Source: a virus
Strand: one strand, 5' to 3'
DNA: 20,838 nt
IMG/VR virus record: IMGVR_UViG_3300008107_004101
Coordinates: 1-20,838 of that record
Shown: positions 7,437 through 14,505 of the stretch, one piece after another
Numbering within the stretch: the stretch's first letter is position 1
Layout of the letters: the number at the start of each line of letters is the position of its first letter
The notes under the pieces: model-generated
What the model was told of the DNA's origin: nothing
The model's input: only the letters and a program-made list of their open reading frames with translations
The model's database searches: none
Made by a program: the position numbers and the translations under genes

Positions 7437-7464
7437 GTAATGTCCTTTTGTCACTATACACTAT

Positions 7465-7493
7465 ATTATATCATAGGTATTCCGAACTGTCAA
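7465..7493 (-). promoter_or_regulatory. Perfect sigma70-type promoter of the zincin-VWA gene
   Basis: TTGACA (7493-7488), a 17-bp spacer and TATAAT (7470-7465) on the minus strand. The expected start near 7458 leaves a leader of about 22 nt carrying AAAGGA before the ATG at 7436. Confidence 0.92.
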
Positions 7494-7518
7494 CCAGCTG
7501 TGTTGTATAAAAACAACA
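7484..7518 (-). repeat. 35-bp promoter-upstream element, copy 1
   Basis: On the minus strand it reads TGTTGTTTTTATACAACA then CAGCTGGTTGACAGTTC. TGTTGT and ACAACA form a 6-bp stem around a T-rich 6-nt loop, upstream of the -35. No T tract follows the stem, so it is not a standard terminator. The AT-rich stretch may serve as an UP element or a protein site. Copy 2 is at 4968-5002. Confidence 0.8.
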
Positions 7519-7545
7519 GTCGGAAAGTCAGTCGGAACAAGTATT

Positions 7546-7608
7546 TGGAGCGGTTCATAGGAGTTAAACCTATCTGCCTACGGGGGTAGGGTGTCTCGGA
7601 CTCACCGC
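7546..7608 (-). ncRNA. tRNA-like small RNA ending in CCA
   Basis: On the minus strand GCGGT (7608-7604) pairs with ACCGC (7554-7550). The flanking GA/GA could form tandem G-A pairs, making a 7-step acceptor-like stem. The 3' strand continues T-CCA. Inside are a weak GTC-CGA-GAC hairpin, a CCTAC-CCCC-GTAGG hairpin with a 4-nt loop, and ATAGG-TTTAACT-CCTAT, a 5-bp stem with a 7-nt loop close to the tRNA T-arm consensus TTCRANY. The RNA is only about 63 nt and has no 7-nt anticodon loop, so it is not a normal tRNA. A promoter with a start predicted at about 7610 lies exactly upstream. A degenerate tRNA, a tRNA mimic or a leader element are all possible. Confidence 0.5.
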
Positions 7609-7617
7609 ATTAAGGAC

Positions 7618-7646
7618 ATCTTACACTATTACTTATGCTTTGTCAA
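7618..7646 (-). promoter_or_regulatory. Sigma70-type promoter of the tRNA-like RNA
   Basis: TTGACA (7646-7641), a 17-bp spacer and TAAGAT (7623-7618) on the minus strand: a perfect -35 and a 4/6 -10. It lies 5 nt beyond the DUF4338 stop codon and would start transcription at about 7611-7608, at the 5' end of the tRNA-like fold. Confidence 0.7.
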
Positions 7647-7651
7647 GTGTT

Positions 7652-8929
7652 TTATCGACCTACTTGAGGCAAATATTTCGCTTTTGCCTGTTCCCAAGTT
7701 AGGTATATAAGGTCATCATAGAACAAAGATTCGGTAGATACATTATTCTTTTTCGCAAGTTGTTTGATACGAGGTTTGGCATGTTTCTGTTTCCAAATAT
7801 TCACCAAATGTTCAACACTTGTATCAAATGATTTTGTCAAGTCTTTTACTTCACATTCTTTACGGAGAAAATCACAAGACTTATCGTAAAGTGGTGTGTA
7901 GTAAATGCCACGGGCATGTTCACTACGAATTAATTCTTTAGGTATTTCTAATTGTGAATATGCAAAATTCAATGAACGATTCTTGTGGTCTCTTTTATGA
8001 GGTTGACCACTAGGTTTTTTCGCCACATACCACTCAAAGTATTTTCTTGTGTGATTCTTCTTCAACCATTCTCTGATTAGATAACGGGTGTCTTTCAATG
8101 GTTCAAATGATACAGAACCTGAGGTAAATCCCATAGGTTGCCAATAATCAAGGTTGTCATATTGTGACAAACCACCCGCCTTAGTTTTACCATAAAGTGA
8201 AGTGGTCGTTACTGAAACGAGTTTATCACCATACAGTTTTTCCCACAACTCTTGCACAGGGTCAGATAAACACAATAATGCAAGTAACTTACCACCCACA
8301 TAATTAAAACCAAGTGGTTGCAATGGCACAATTGTAGAACCGATTGCAGTATGGTTAATCATTGCACCTTGCGTTTTGATTTCTCTTGACCAGCCGATAA
8401 AGTTATCTCTTGGTGTCAAATCAAGAAAGTCGGATGAAATACAAATAACACCAAGGTACTTCTTAGTAGGTTTATCTCTCACAACAAAATTGAGATTTCT
8501 GCCAATGTTTGAATTGTTTTTCATTGTGGATGAAAATGTTCGTATTGTATTCCACAACTCAGGCAAATCTTCTTCTTTGTTTGTATATACTAATTCAGGT
8601 TCTAATTTGAGATAGTCATCAGGGTCTTTTTGTATCCAAAAGTTTGATTTGACTTCTGCAATTGCACGGCGTTGTTTCTCATCTGCAAGAACCTTTGTCT
8701 CGCCTTCCCATAAATCATTAACTGTAATTGTAGGGTATTTGTCTTGAACCTCACACCATTTTTGGAACAGAGTGTATTCACGAACATCCATTGCTGACAC
8801 ATAGGTCAACTCATTGATTGTTTGTTCACGCAACTTACCAGGGTCAACATCTGTAAATTCAATACCAGAATCAGACCACTTCTGCCATTGGGCTTCAACA
8901 TCATCTTTCGGGTCAAAACTATACGCCAT
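7652..8929 (-). CDS. DUF4338 (DruA-like) protein
   Basis: The 425-residue protein has an N-terminal region of no clear family (about 1-140). The core resembles DUF4338: KYLGVICISSDFLDLTPRDN, FIGWS, an N-H-T-A-I-G-S-T-I-V-P-L-Q stretch, VGGKLLALLCLS, WEKLYGDKLVSVTTTSLYG and YWQPMGFTSGS. This order (RDxxIGWS, N, GKxLA, W..xYG, T..xYG, W..GxT.G) is the signature of the domain found in DruA of the Druantia anti-phage system and in related orphan proteins. A basic C-terminal region follows (HKRDHKNRS, then KPRIKQLAKKNN). The biochemical activity of DUF4338 is not known to me. The ATG overlaps the upstream glycosyltransferase by 11 nt. Assignment is by motif reading only. Confidence 0.7.
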   Translation of the reverse strand: MAYSFDPKDDVEAQWQKWSDSGIEFTDVDPGKLREQTINELTYVSAMDVREYTLFQKWCEVQDKYPTITVNDLWEGETKVLADEKQRRAIAEVKSNFWIQKDPDDYLKLEPELVYTNKEEDLPELWNTIRTFSSTMKNNSNIGRNLNFVVRDKPTKKYLGVICISSDFLDLTPRDNFIGWSREIKTQGAMINHTAIGSTIVPLQPLGFNYVGGKLLALLCLSDPVQELWEKLYGDKLVSVTTTSLYGKTKAGGLSQYDNLDYWQPMGFTSGSVSFEPLKDTRYLIREWLKKNHTRKYFEWYVAKKPSGQPHKRDHKNRSLNFAYSQLEIPKELIRSEHARGIYYTPLYDKSCDFLRKECEVKDLTKSFDTSVEHLVNIWKQKHAKPRIKQLAKKNNVSTESLFYDDLIYLTWEQAKAKYLPQVGR

Positions 8930-9911
8930 TCAATATCTCATTCATTCTATTTTCAAAGTTTTCGTAGTACCATGATTTGGGTTTCATTGTATTACGGACA
9001 TAATAATCTTCAATCGCAGGAAACATCTTATCTGCATCCTGCATTTTTTCATACAGTTCTTCAACTGATTCAACTCTCTGCCATTGGTCAGCTACAAGTG
9101 TATTATTACAATCATAGTTCTTCCAAACAAATGGAAGAATACCGCAGGCAATGGCTTCGTGGTATCTACTTGTCGTGGCGGCAGGATCCAACCAATTAAA
9201 ACAGAGAGTCGATTTTGCACCAGTTAAATCATTTAATAGATTATACATCGAATCTATCTTCTTGTCAGGCACAATTGAGTTATATTTGCCAATAAAGTAT
9301 GACTTCAACTTGCCTTCTTTTTTAATTCGTTTGAAAACTAGGTGTCTTTCGTCACCCGATTCAATGTTATCAATGAGTTTGCGTTTATCACAACCCCAAT
9401 AAATGAAATCAAATTCTCTTTCAGATTCAAACAATCGCATCGGCATATTTTCTTTAATGAAATGATACTTCATGCCGTGGAGACCACCAGGTAAATCCAT
9501 CTCATCAAAGATAGAAAACTTACCGATAGTCTGGTCTTTGAAAGTTCTTGTGCGATAGAGTTCTTCATTATCGGCACGGTCACTACGCATTAGAATGACA
9601 TGTTTGTTGGAGAGATGTTCACCAATTTGATGAATGAATTCGTCAGACCTTTCTTTGTGTCTTGGGTCAACATAACCTTTGATATGTTGGAAGAATTCAT
9701 TCTCACTTGGAATGAGAATAACATCGGCATCAACAATGTCATCCAACTTTTTACGATTGGCTGCACCCCATCCAAAGTTACACACACCATAAGTGTGTTG
9801 TGGATTCTTAGAGATATACTCTTTGTATAACTCATAAAAAGAATCCATGATATCATGGAGTGGAGTTTTATAATTTGTGCCGCTTCGCAGGCGAGTAATC
9901 GTTAATTTCAT
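8919..9911 (-). CDS. GT-B-like glycosyltransferase
   Basis: The 330-residue protein has an N-terminal half with VCNFGWGAANRKKLDDIV and ADVILIPSENEFF (about 43-72), and a C-terminal half with TLCFNWLDPAATTSRYHEAI followed by ACGILPFVWKNYDC and VESVEELYEKM. The E-A-I-A-C-G-I-L-P-F motif is the nucleotide-sugar-binding 'EAxAxGxxP' signature of GT-B retaining enzymes. T4-like phages use such enzymes on DNA bases or virion proteins. The acceptor here is unknown. It sits inside the recombination operon: the ATG overlaps the deformylase stop (ATGA), and the stop overlaps the DUF4338 start. A similar GT-B protein with a different target cannot be excluded. Confidence 0.78.
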   Translation of the reverse strand: MKLTITRLRSGTNYKTPLHDIMDSFYELYKEYISKNPQHTYGVCNFGWGAANRKKLDDIVDADVILIPSENEFFQHIKGYVDPRHKERSDEFIHQIGEHLSNKHVILMRSDRADNEELYRTRTFKDQTIGKFSIFDEMDLPGGLHGMKYHFIKENMPMRLFESEREFDFIYWGCDKRKLIDNIESGDERHLVFKRIKKEGKLKSYFIGKYNSIVPDKKIDSMYNLLNDLTGAKSTLCFNWLDPAATTSRYHEAIACGILPFVWKNYDCNNTLVADQWQRVESVEELYEKMQDADKMFPAIEDYYVRNTMKPKSWYYENFENRMNEILNGV

Positions 9912-10489
9912 TTTTTCTTATGACGAACAATTTTCTTAATAATCTTCTCTTGTTTTTTTCTTGCCATTTGTAATGCAACAGGACCTACATGGTCAGTCAT
10001 ACGAATTCCATCCATATGGTCTAGTTCATGTTGAAAACATCTTGCAGTTACACCTTCTAATCGCATCTGTTTTAGTTCACCTGATTCATCGGTAAATTCA
10101 ACTTCAACCCAATCTGGTCTGTCAATCTTAACATACAAACCAGGATAAGAGAGGCAACCTTCACTCTCTTTAATTGTTGAGGGTGATTTACCTACAATGC
10201 GAGGGTTGATACATGCAATTTGAAATTGGTCTGTACCGATAACAAATACTCTTTCAAAGACACCACATTGATTTGCCGACAGTCCGATGCCACCATAAAG
10301 TTTCATGGTCATTTTTAGGCGTTTAACTAACAAATCCATTAGTGGGTTTGGTAAGTTATGTTTGTATTCGGGAACTTGAACTTTCAACATTGGATGATTT
10401 TCATCATACAACGGCAAAGGTTCAACACGAACTTGTTGTGATGGTGTCGATAGTGTCGCACCTGTATCAATTACTAAAGTTTCACTCAT
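9908..10489 (-). CDS. def: Peptide deformylase
   Basis: The enzyme removes the formyl group from the initiator methionine of new proteins. The 193-residue protein has all three family motifs: GIGLSANQ (67-74, GxGxAxxQ class), EGCLS with the metal-ligand cysteine (110-114) and QHELDH with the two metal-ligand histidines (153-158). It should be active. Relative to bacterial enzymes it carries an N-terminal extension of about 20 residues and a strongly basic tail (KKQEKIIKKIVRHKKK). Deformylases are frequent in aquatic T4-like phages, where they are thought to keep up with fast synthesis of phage (and photosystem) proteins. The ATG overlaps the gp46 stop. Confidence 0.95.
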   Translation of the reverse strand: MSETLVIDTGATLSTPSQQVRVEPLPLYDENHPMLKVQVPEYKHNLPNPLMDLLVKRLKMTMKLYGGIGLSANQCGVFERVFVIGTDQFQIACINPRIVGKSPSTIKESEGCLSYPGLYVKIDRPDWVEVEFTDESGELKQMRLEGVTARCFQHELDHMDGIRMTDHVGPVALQMARKKQEKIIKKIVRHKKK

Positions 10490-12198
10490 TTCATTATCCT
10501 TGAAAAGTTTTTCTCTTTCACAAACCGAATGACATTTGCAAATTTATCTTGCAGTATATCACCTTTGTGTGAAATCACAAATAGGTTTACACCTTCTAAC
10601 ATATGTAGGATTTTCATTAGTTCTTCTGTGCCATTGGCATCTAATGAAGAATCGAATGTTTCATCCAAAATCAACAAATTAGTATTTGATGAATTCTTTA
10701 ACTTGGCAACTGCACGCCATGTTAGCATCAATGCCATATCAATTCGTTGTTTCTCACCTTCAGAAAAGTTATTGTATGTAAACTCATCTCTGTGGCGAGA
10801 TTTGATTGTTTCTTTAAATGATTCATCCAAATTGAAGTTCACAAAAAAATCTAACGAAGCAAGATACTTGTTCACCAATTTGTTGATGACAGGTAAATAC
10901 TGTTTGACAATCTTTGTTTTAATGCCTGTATCTTTCAACAGATTACCGGCAACTTCATAATAAGTTCTCTCATCGATAAGCACTCTTAAATCGTTCTTTA
11001 AGTTAGTTAAGCACTCTTTTATGTCGCTTAATTCTTTTTCTTCTTTGTCAGATACCGTTTTAGAGTTCTTCAATTCTTCTGCCAACTTTGTCAGTCGAGC
11101 AATCATCTTGTTTGTTTCTGTGATTGTCGTATTCAATGTGGCAATTTCAACTTGTTTTGTATTGAGTTCTTTTTGTTTTTCTGAAATCTCATTTAGTTTT
11201 TCTTGTTCTGCATTTAGTTTTTCTTCTAATTGCTTGAGACCGTGTTCGCACTCAGATACTTTACCGGAGAGATTGGTAAGTTCTTCTTCTTTAAACTCCA
11301 TGGCAATGGTTTGCCTACATGTTGGACAATTATCATGCGATTGAAAGAAACCGATATCCTTGCGAAATTTGGATAAGTTGCTTTCAATTTGCGATTCAAG
11401 TTTTGTAATCTTCTTGACCTTACTCTCCGTTTCAATTTTAGTTTCCACATAGGTTTGGAGAGTTGTGACTTCAGTTGTAAGGACGGTAACATTTGCCAAT
11501 AAGTCGGATACGGTATCGCTATGACATTGAATCTCTGTATCATATTCTTTTACCTTTTCATCATTATTTTGTTTGAGTTCATCGATATGTTTTTTCTGCA
11601 TATCGTATTTCTGTTGCTTCAAATCAATTTCATGTTTTCTATTTGCAACCAAATCTTTGTTATTACTCAATCGGTCTTTCACCAAAGAGTTCATGGTAGA
11701 AAAGATTTGAATATCAAGCAAATCTTCAATGATATCTCTGCGGTCTGCCGCTTTCAATTGCATGAAAGGAGTAAATGATGCTGAACCTAGAATTACAATC
11801 TGTGTGAATGATTTGTAATTTAATTTGAGAATAAATTTCTCTAGGTATTCTTGATAGTCTCTACTTGCGGCTTCTTGATTGACAAGTTCACCATTGCAAT
11901 AAATTTCAAAGATGTTAGGTTTAATACCTCTTATAATCTTGTATGATTTATTACCTGTGTCAAACTCAACCTCAACAACACAATCTTTGTTATTGATTGA
12001 ATTCAACAACTGCGGTTTGTTGATATCACGAAACGGTTTGCCAAATAGACCAAAGCACAACGCATCGAGCATCGTGCTTTTTCCTGAACCATTCTCACCA
12101 ACAACTAATGTGTTAGAGTTACCTGATAGGTTAATCTCTGTAAAGTAATTGCCGGTGCTTAGTAAATTTTTCCAACGAACATATCGAAATATTATCAT
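10486..12198 (-). CDS. 46: Recombination endonuclease subunit gp46 (Rad50/SbcC-like)
   Basis: This is the SMC-type ATPase of the gp46/gp47 complex, which resects DNA ends for recombination-dependent replication. The 570 residues (T4: 560) show Walker A GENGSGKST (34-42), a Q-loop region FTQIVILGSASFTPF (about 131-145), coiled coils around about 165-285 and 300-415, a zinc hook CPTC (291-294), a signature FSEGEKQRIDMAL (about 475-490) and Walker B LLILDETFD followed by the D-loop SSLD. A final H (VISHKGD) is the switch histidine. The ATG overlaps the gp47 stop as ATGA, consistent with coupled production of the two subunits. Confidence 0.97.
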   Translation of the reverse strand: MIIFRYVRWKNLLSTGNYFTEINLSGNSNTLVVGENGSGKSTMLDALCFGLFGKPFRDINKPQLLNSINNKDCVVEVEFDTGNKSYKIIRGIKPNIFEIYCNGELVNQEAASRDYQEYLEKFILKLNYKSFTQIVILGSASFTPFMQLKAADRRDIIEDLLDIQIFSTMNSLVKDRLSNNKDLVANRKHEIDLKQQKYDMQKKHIDELKQNNDEKVKEYDTEIQCHSDTVSDLLANVTVLTTEVTTLQTYVETKIETESKVKKITKLESQIESNLSKFRKDIGFFQSHDNCPTCRQTIAMEFKEEELTNLSGKVSECEHGLKQLEEKLNAEQEKLNEISEKQKELNTKQVEIATLNTTITETNKMIARLTKLAEELKNSKTVSDKEEKELSDIKECLTNLKNDLRVLIDERTYYEVAGNLLKDTGIKTKIVKQYLPVINKLVNKYLASLDFFVNFNLDESFKETIKSRHRDEFTYNNFSEGEKQRIDMALMLTWRAVAKLKNSSNTNLLILDETFDSSLDANGTEELMKILHMLEGVNLFVISHKGDILQDKFANVIRFVKEKNFSRIMK

Positions 12199-13265
12199 TC
12201 AGCCACTTCAGTATTCAATGCTTCAACATATAGTTCACGCATTAGTATTTTAAGTTTTTCAGGTTCAACATCAAGTGAAAGATTATCAATATACTTAGAA
12301 AGAATTGTCATTGTATCTTCCGCTTGGTCAATAATGTCTTGGTCATTATCAATTAAAGTATCGGTAAAATCTTCAACGATTGATAAGTCAGAAACACCGG
12401 CCTTATATAAGTTATCAACAACATGGTCAAACAAATAAGGATTCTGTTTGTTTAATACCACAACTTTAACATAACATTCTTTTAATTTGGCAAAGTCGAA
12501 CTCTTTCCAATCTTCAAATGTTTTTGACCCATCATCATAGTTTATTTTATGAAACATAGAGAATGGGTTTTGAACAAAAGATAATTCACGACTATCGGTA
12601 TCAAAGATGTGAAAACCTTTTGGGTCGTTCCAATCTGCCCATGTCATTTCATAAGGCGTACCAACATAGGTAATATTACCATCTGTTGATTTGTGATGGA
12701 AGTGTCCAGTTAAAACAATATCATACTTTGTTAATAGTTTTTTGTCAAGGCCTGTATCGCAAACATTGCCTCTGTCCATTTCAAAACCGGCAATCTCAAA
12801 GTGCCCGAAACAAATTTGTGCCTTTGATTCTTTCATTCTATCGAATATTGCATCGACATTATCATCACATATCCAAGGCACTACATCAATTTCGACACCA
12901 TCAAACTCTACGGTATCAAACTCATCGTAGTATTCGATATTGTTGTATTCATTTAAAAGTAGACCAGTTGAATTTACTTCTAATGTATTTTTAAATGCAA
13001 CATCATGGTTGCCAAGAAGTGTGTGAACTTTAATGCCTAGTGTTTCGCATTTATCAAAAAAATATTTGCGGCACAAGTAGAGAGTATTGAAGTTGATAAA
13101 CTTTCTGCGGTCGAATAAGTCGCCCATTTGAAAGATTACTTCAATATTGTTTTGTTGTAGATGTGGAAAAAATACCTCATCATAAAACTTTTGAAAGTAT
13201 TTGTGGAAATCTAAAGAATCACCTCGAGCACCGAAGTGAGTATCACCCAATATGCATAATTTCAT
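12195..13265 (-). CDS. 47: Recombination endonuclease subunit gp47 (Mre11/SbcD-like)
   Basis: The metallophosphoesterase partner of gp46. The 356 residues (T4: 339) carry the full set of phosphoesterase motifs: GDTHFG (7-12), GDLFDRR (48-54), LGNHDV (about 101-106), CFGHFE and LTGHFHHKS. The catalytic metal site appears intact. The C-terminal part (after about 230) should contact the gp46 coiled coil. The ATG overlaps the stop of the 59-aa DUF465-like gene as ATGA. Confidence 0.97.
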   Translation of the reverse strand: MKLCILGDTHFGARGDSLDFHKYFQKFYDEVFFPHLQQNNIEVIFQMGDLFDRRKFINFNTLYLCRKYFFDKCETLGIKVHTLLGNHDVAFKNTLEVNSTGLLLNEYNNIEYYDEFDTVEFDGVEIDVVPWICDDNVDAIFDRMKESKAQICFGHFEIAGFEMDRGNVCDTGLDKKLLTKYDIVLTGHFHHKSTDGNITYVGTPYEMTWADWNDPKGFHIFDTDSRELSFVQNPFSMFHKINYDDGSKTFEDWKEFDFAKLKECYVKVVVLNKQNPYLFDHVVDNLYKAGVSDLSIVEDFTDTLIDNDQDIIDQAEDTMTILSKYIDNLSLDVEPEKLKILMRELYVEALNTEVAE

Positions 13266-13441
13266 AACTGTCTTTTATAGTGTTCTATTTGGTCTTTCAG
13301 GTGTAACCTTTGTTTTTTCATAATCTCTATTTGAAAATCGGAATATGTTCCTACTTTTTCCAAATTATCAATTGTCTTATTGAGAGTTTTATGCCTATCT
13401 TCAAGAACTTTAAGGTGATGTTCTACCTTTAACTTATCCAT
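13262..13441 (-). CDS. 59-aa DUF465 (YdcH-like) coiled-coil protein
   Basis: A 59-codon frame begins MDKLKVEHHLKVLEDRHKTL, continues NKTIDNLEKVGTYSDFQIEI and ends with MKKQRLHLKDQIEHYKRQL. The pattern H-L-x-x-L-x-x-x-H-x-x-L-x-x-x-I-x-x-L, then L/M-K-K-Q-R-L-x-L-K-D-Q-I, is that of the short helical-hairpin DUF465/YdcH family of proteobacteria. An AAGGAG site lies 4 nt before the ATG, and the TGA overlaps the gp47 ATG. It is the first gene of the gp47-gp46 operon. Function is unknown; a structural or adaptor role next to the Mre11/Rad50-like complex is inference. Confidence 0.85.
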   Translation of the reverse strand: MDKLKVEHHLKVLEDRHKTLNKTIDNLEKVGTYSDFQIEIMKKQRLHLKDQIEHYKRQL

Positions 13442-13468
13442 TCTAACTCCTTTTTAAAAGGTTGTCAA
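13440..13468 (-). promoter_or_regulatory. Possible promoter for the gp47-gp46 operon
   Basis: TTGACA (13468-13463), a 17-bp spacer and TAGAAT (13445-13440) on the minus strand. The last two bases of the -10 are the first two of the ATG of the 59-aa gene, and the spacer contains its AAGGAG. A transcript from here would start inside that gene and express only gp47 onward. Confidence 0.45.
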
Positions 13469-13470
13469 TA

Positions 13471-14016
13471 CTATTCAGGTAATTCTTCTTCCATAAATTT
13501 TTCAAGACCTTTGGTTTTACCTTCTTTCTTTTTTCGTTTGTTTTCTTCAAAATTATAAATGAATTCGGAAATGTTATCATACAATTCAAACTGCCTCATA
13601 TTTCCATTTTCATCTTCAAACATTTCATGTTCATCAAGAATACCAAACTGTTCTGTTGCCTTGTATTTGACATAGAGTTGTTTTTTCTCTTTCATAATAC
13701 GGCGAAGAAATGCATAGTAAATGATTTGTGTGAAATAGGCAAATGGGTTCTTTGATTTATCAGGGTCAAAGTTTCTGAAATACATTAGGCAGTTTTCTAT
13801 ACCATCTGCAATCATTTCATCACGGAAAGAATATGATATGAAATTCGGTTTGCGAGACAGGTGGTCTGCAATCTTATAGAAACACTCTCCAATGTAGTTT
13901 GGAATTTGTGGATCCTCTTTACCTTCTGTCTTTGCTGTCGCACATTTATCACGATAGTCAATTAACGCCTGAAGGAAATCGGCGTTGTTTACATAATGTT
14001 TAGTCGCTTTACTCAT
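13471..14016 (-). CDS. 55: Late-transcription sigma factor gp55
   Basis: This divergent sigma70-family protein directs host RNA polymerase to late promoters (TATAAATA) and couples it to the gp45 clamp. Starting at the ATG at 14016, the 181-residue protein begins MSKATKHYVNNADFLQALID, which aligns by eye with T4 gp55 (YNYVNNKELLQAIIDW). It keeps FRDEMIADGIENCLMYFRNFD followed by NPFAYFTQIIYYAFLRRI-KEKK, the core sigma region 2 block. The C-terminus GLEKFMEEELPE mixes hydrophobic and acidic residues like the T4 sliding-clamp-binding tail. A GTG at 14055 would extend it by 13 residues but finds no counterpart in T4. Only a weak AGG site precedes the ATG. Confidence 0.93.
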   Translation of the reverse strand: MSKATKHYVNNADFLQALIDYRDKCATAKTEGKEDPQIPNYIGECFYKIADHLSRKPNFISYSFRDEMIADGIENCLMYFRNFDPDKSKNPFAYFTQIIYYAFLRRIMKEKKQLYVKYKATEQFGILDEHEMFEDENGNMRQFELYDNISEFIYNFEENKRKKKEGKTKGLEKFMEEELPE

Positions 14017-14085
14017 ATTATTTACCTGGTTAAGTGTTGACAAAAGGCTTGACACAGCGTATCATCACGGTGTTCCCTTTGAATG

Positions 14086-14505
14086 TTAATGTATGTTGTG
14101 TTTCTTCTTTTCGTTAAGTATTTCAAATAATTCTTCTGCATCAATATCTTCCTCATCTTCTTCTTCATCATCGTATTCTTCATTGAAGTTTCTTTTTTCT
14201 TCCATTCTTAGTTGTGCTTCAGACACAACACTACCGTAATAACGAACTAAATCATCTTTCGGTTCAATGATTGTAAGAATGTCTGTTGAATATACAATCG
14301 CATTATTCTCTTTAATAATCTCAATTGGTAACCAAGGCATCATCATCATTACAGTTTGACCTGTAGGTACTCTTTTAAAAATAATGTGCATTGGGTTATC
14401 TAACAAGATGGTATCATTTTCTTCATCTTGTATAATATCTGCCATAATATCTTCACCACTTTGCAGTCTTACTATTTTAATGTTATTGTTAGGTGTTAGT
14501 TCCAT
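14086..14505 (-). CDS. Sm-like small protein with acidic C-terminus
   Basis: The 139-residue protein opens with IKIVRLQSGEDIMADIIQDE (about 9-28), then NDTILLDNPMHIIF (about 30-43), the 'x-L-x-x-G-x-x-x-x-A-x-I / D-x-x-x-L-x-N-P' layout of Sm/LSm-fold domains found in phage proteins. The C-terminal third is highly acidic (EEYDDEEEDEEDIDAEELFE, about 107-126), ending in ILNEKKKHNIH. It overlaps uvsW by 17 nt and precedes gp55. Function is unknown. The Sm-like call is by eye. The acidic, leucine-phenylalanine-bearing tail could bind a partner such as the clamp or polymerase, which is speculation. Confidence 0.8.
   Translation of the reverse strand: MELTPNNNIKIVRLQSGEDIMADIIQDEENDTILLDNPMHIIFKRVPTGQTVMMMMPWLPIEIIKENNAIVYSTDILTIIEPKDDLVRYYGSVVSEAQLRMEEKRNFNEEYDDEEEDEEDIDAEELFEILNEKKKHNIH

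Noticed and set aside
7437-7454. GTG start extending the zincin-VWA protein by 6 residues
   Set aside because: It sits about 4 nt from the predicted transcription start, and AAAGGA correctly precedes the later ATG.
7484-7518. The TGTTGT/ACAACA hairpins as intrinsic terminators
   Set aside because: The T run is in the loop and none follows the stem on the transcribed strand.
7540-7612. A standard tRNA gene between 7540 and 7612
   Set aside because: The fold has only about 35 nt before the T-arm-like hairpin, a 4-nt loop where the anticodon loop should be 7 nt, and T instead of C in the T loop. It is reported as tRNA-like only.
14015-14043. A promoter TTGTCA-17-TAATAT for gp55
   Set aside because: The -10 is 4/6 and overlaps the gp55 start codon, so the transcript would start inside the gene. 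It is likely a chance match.
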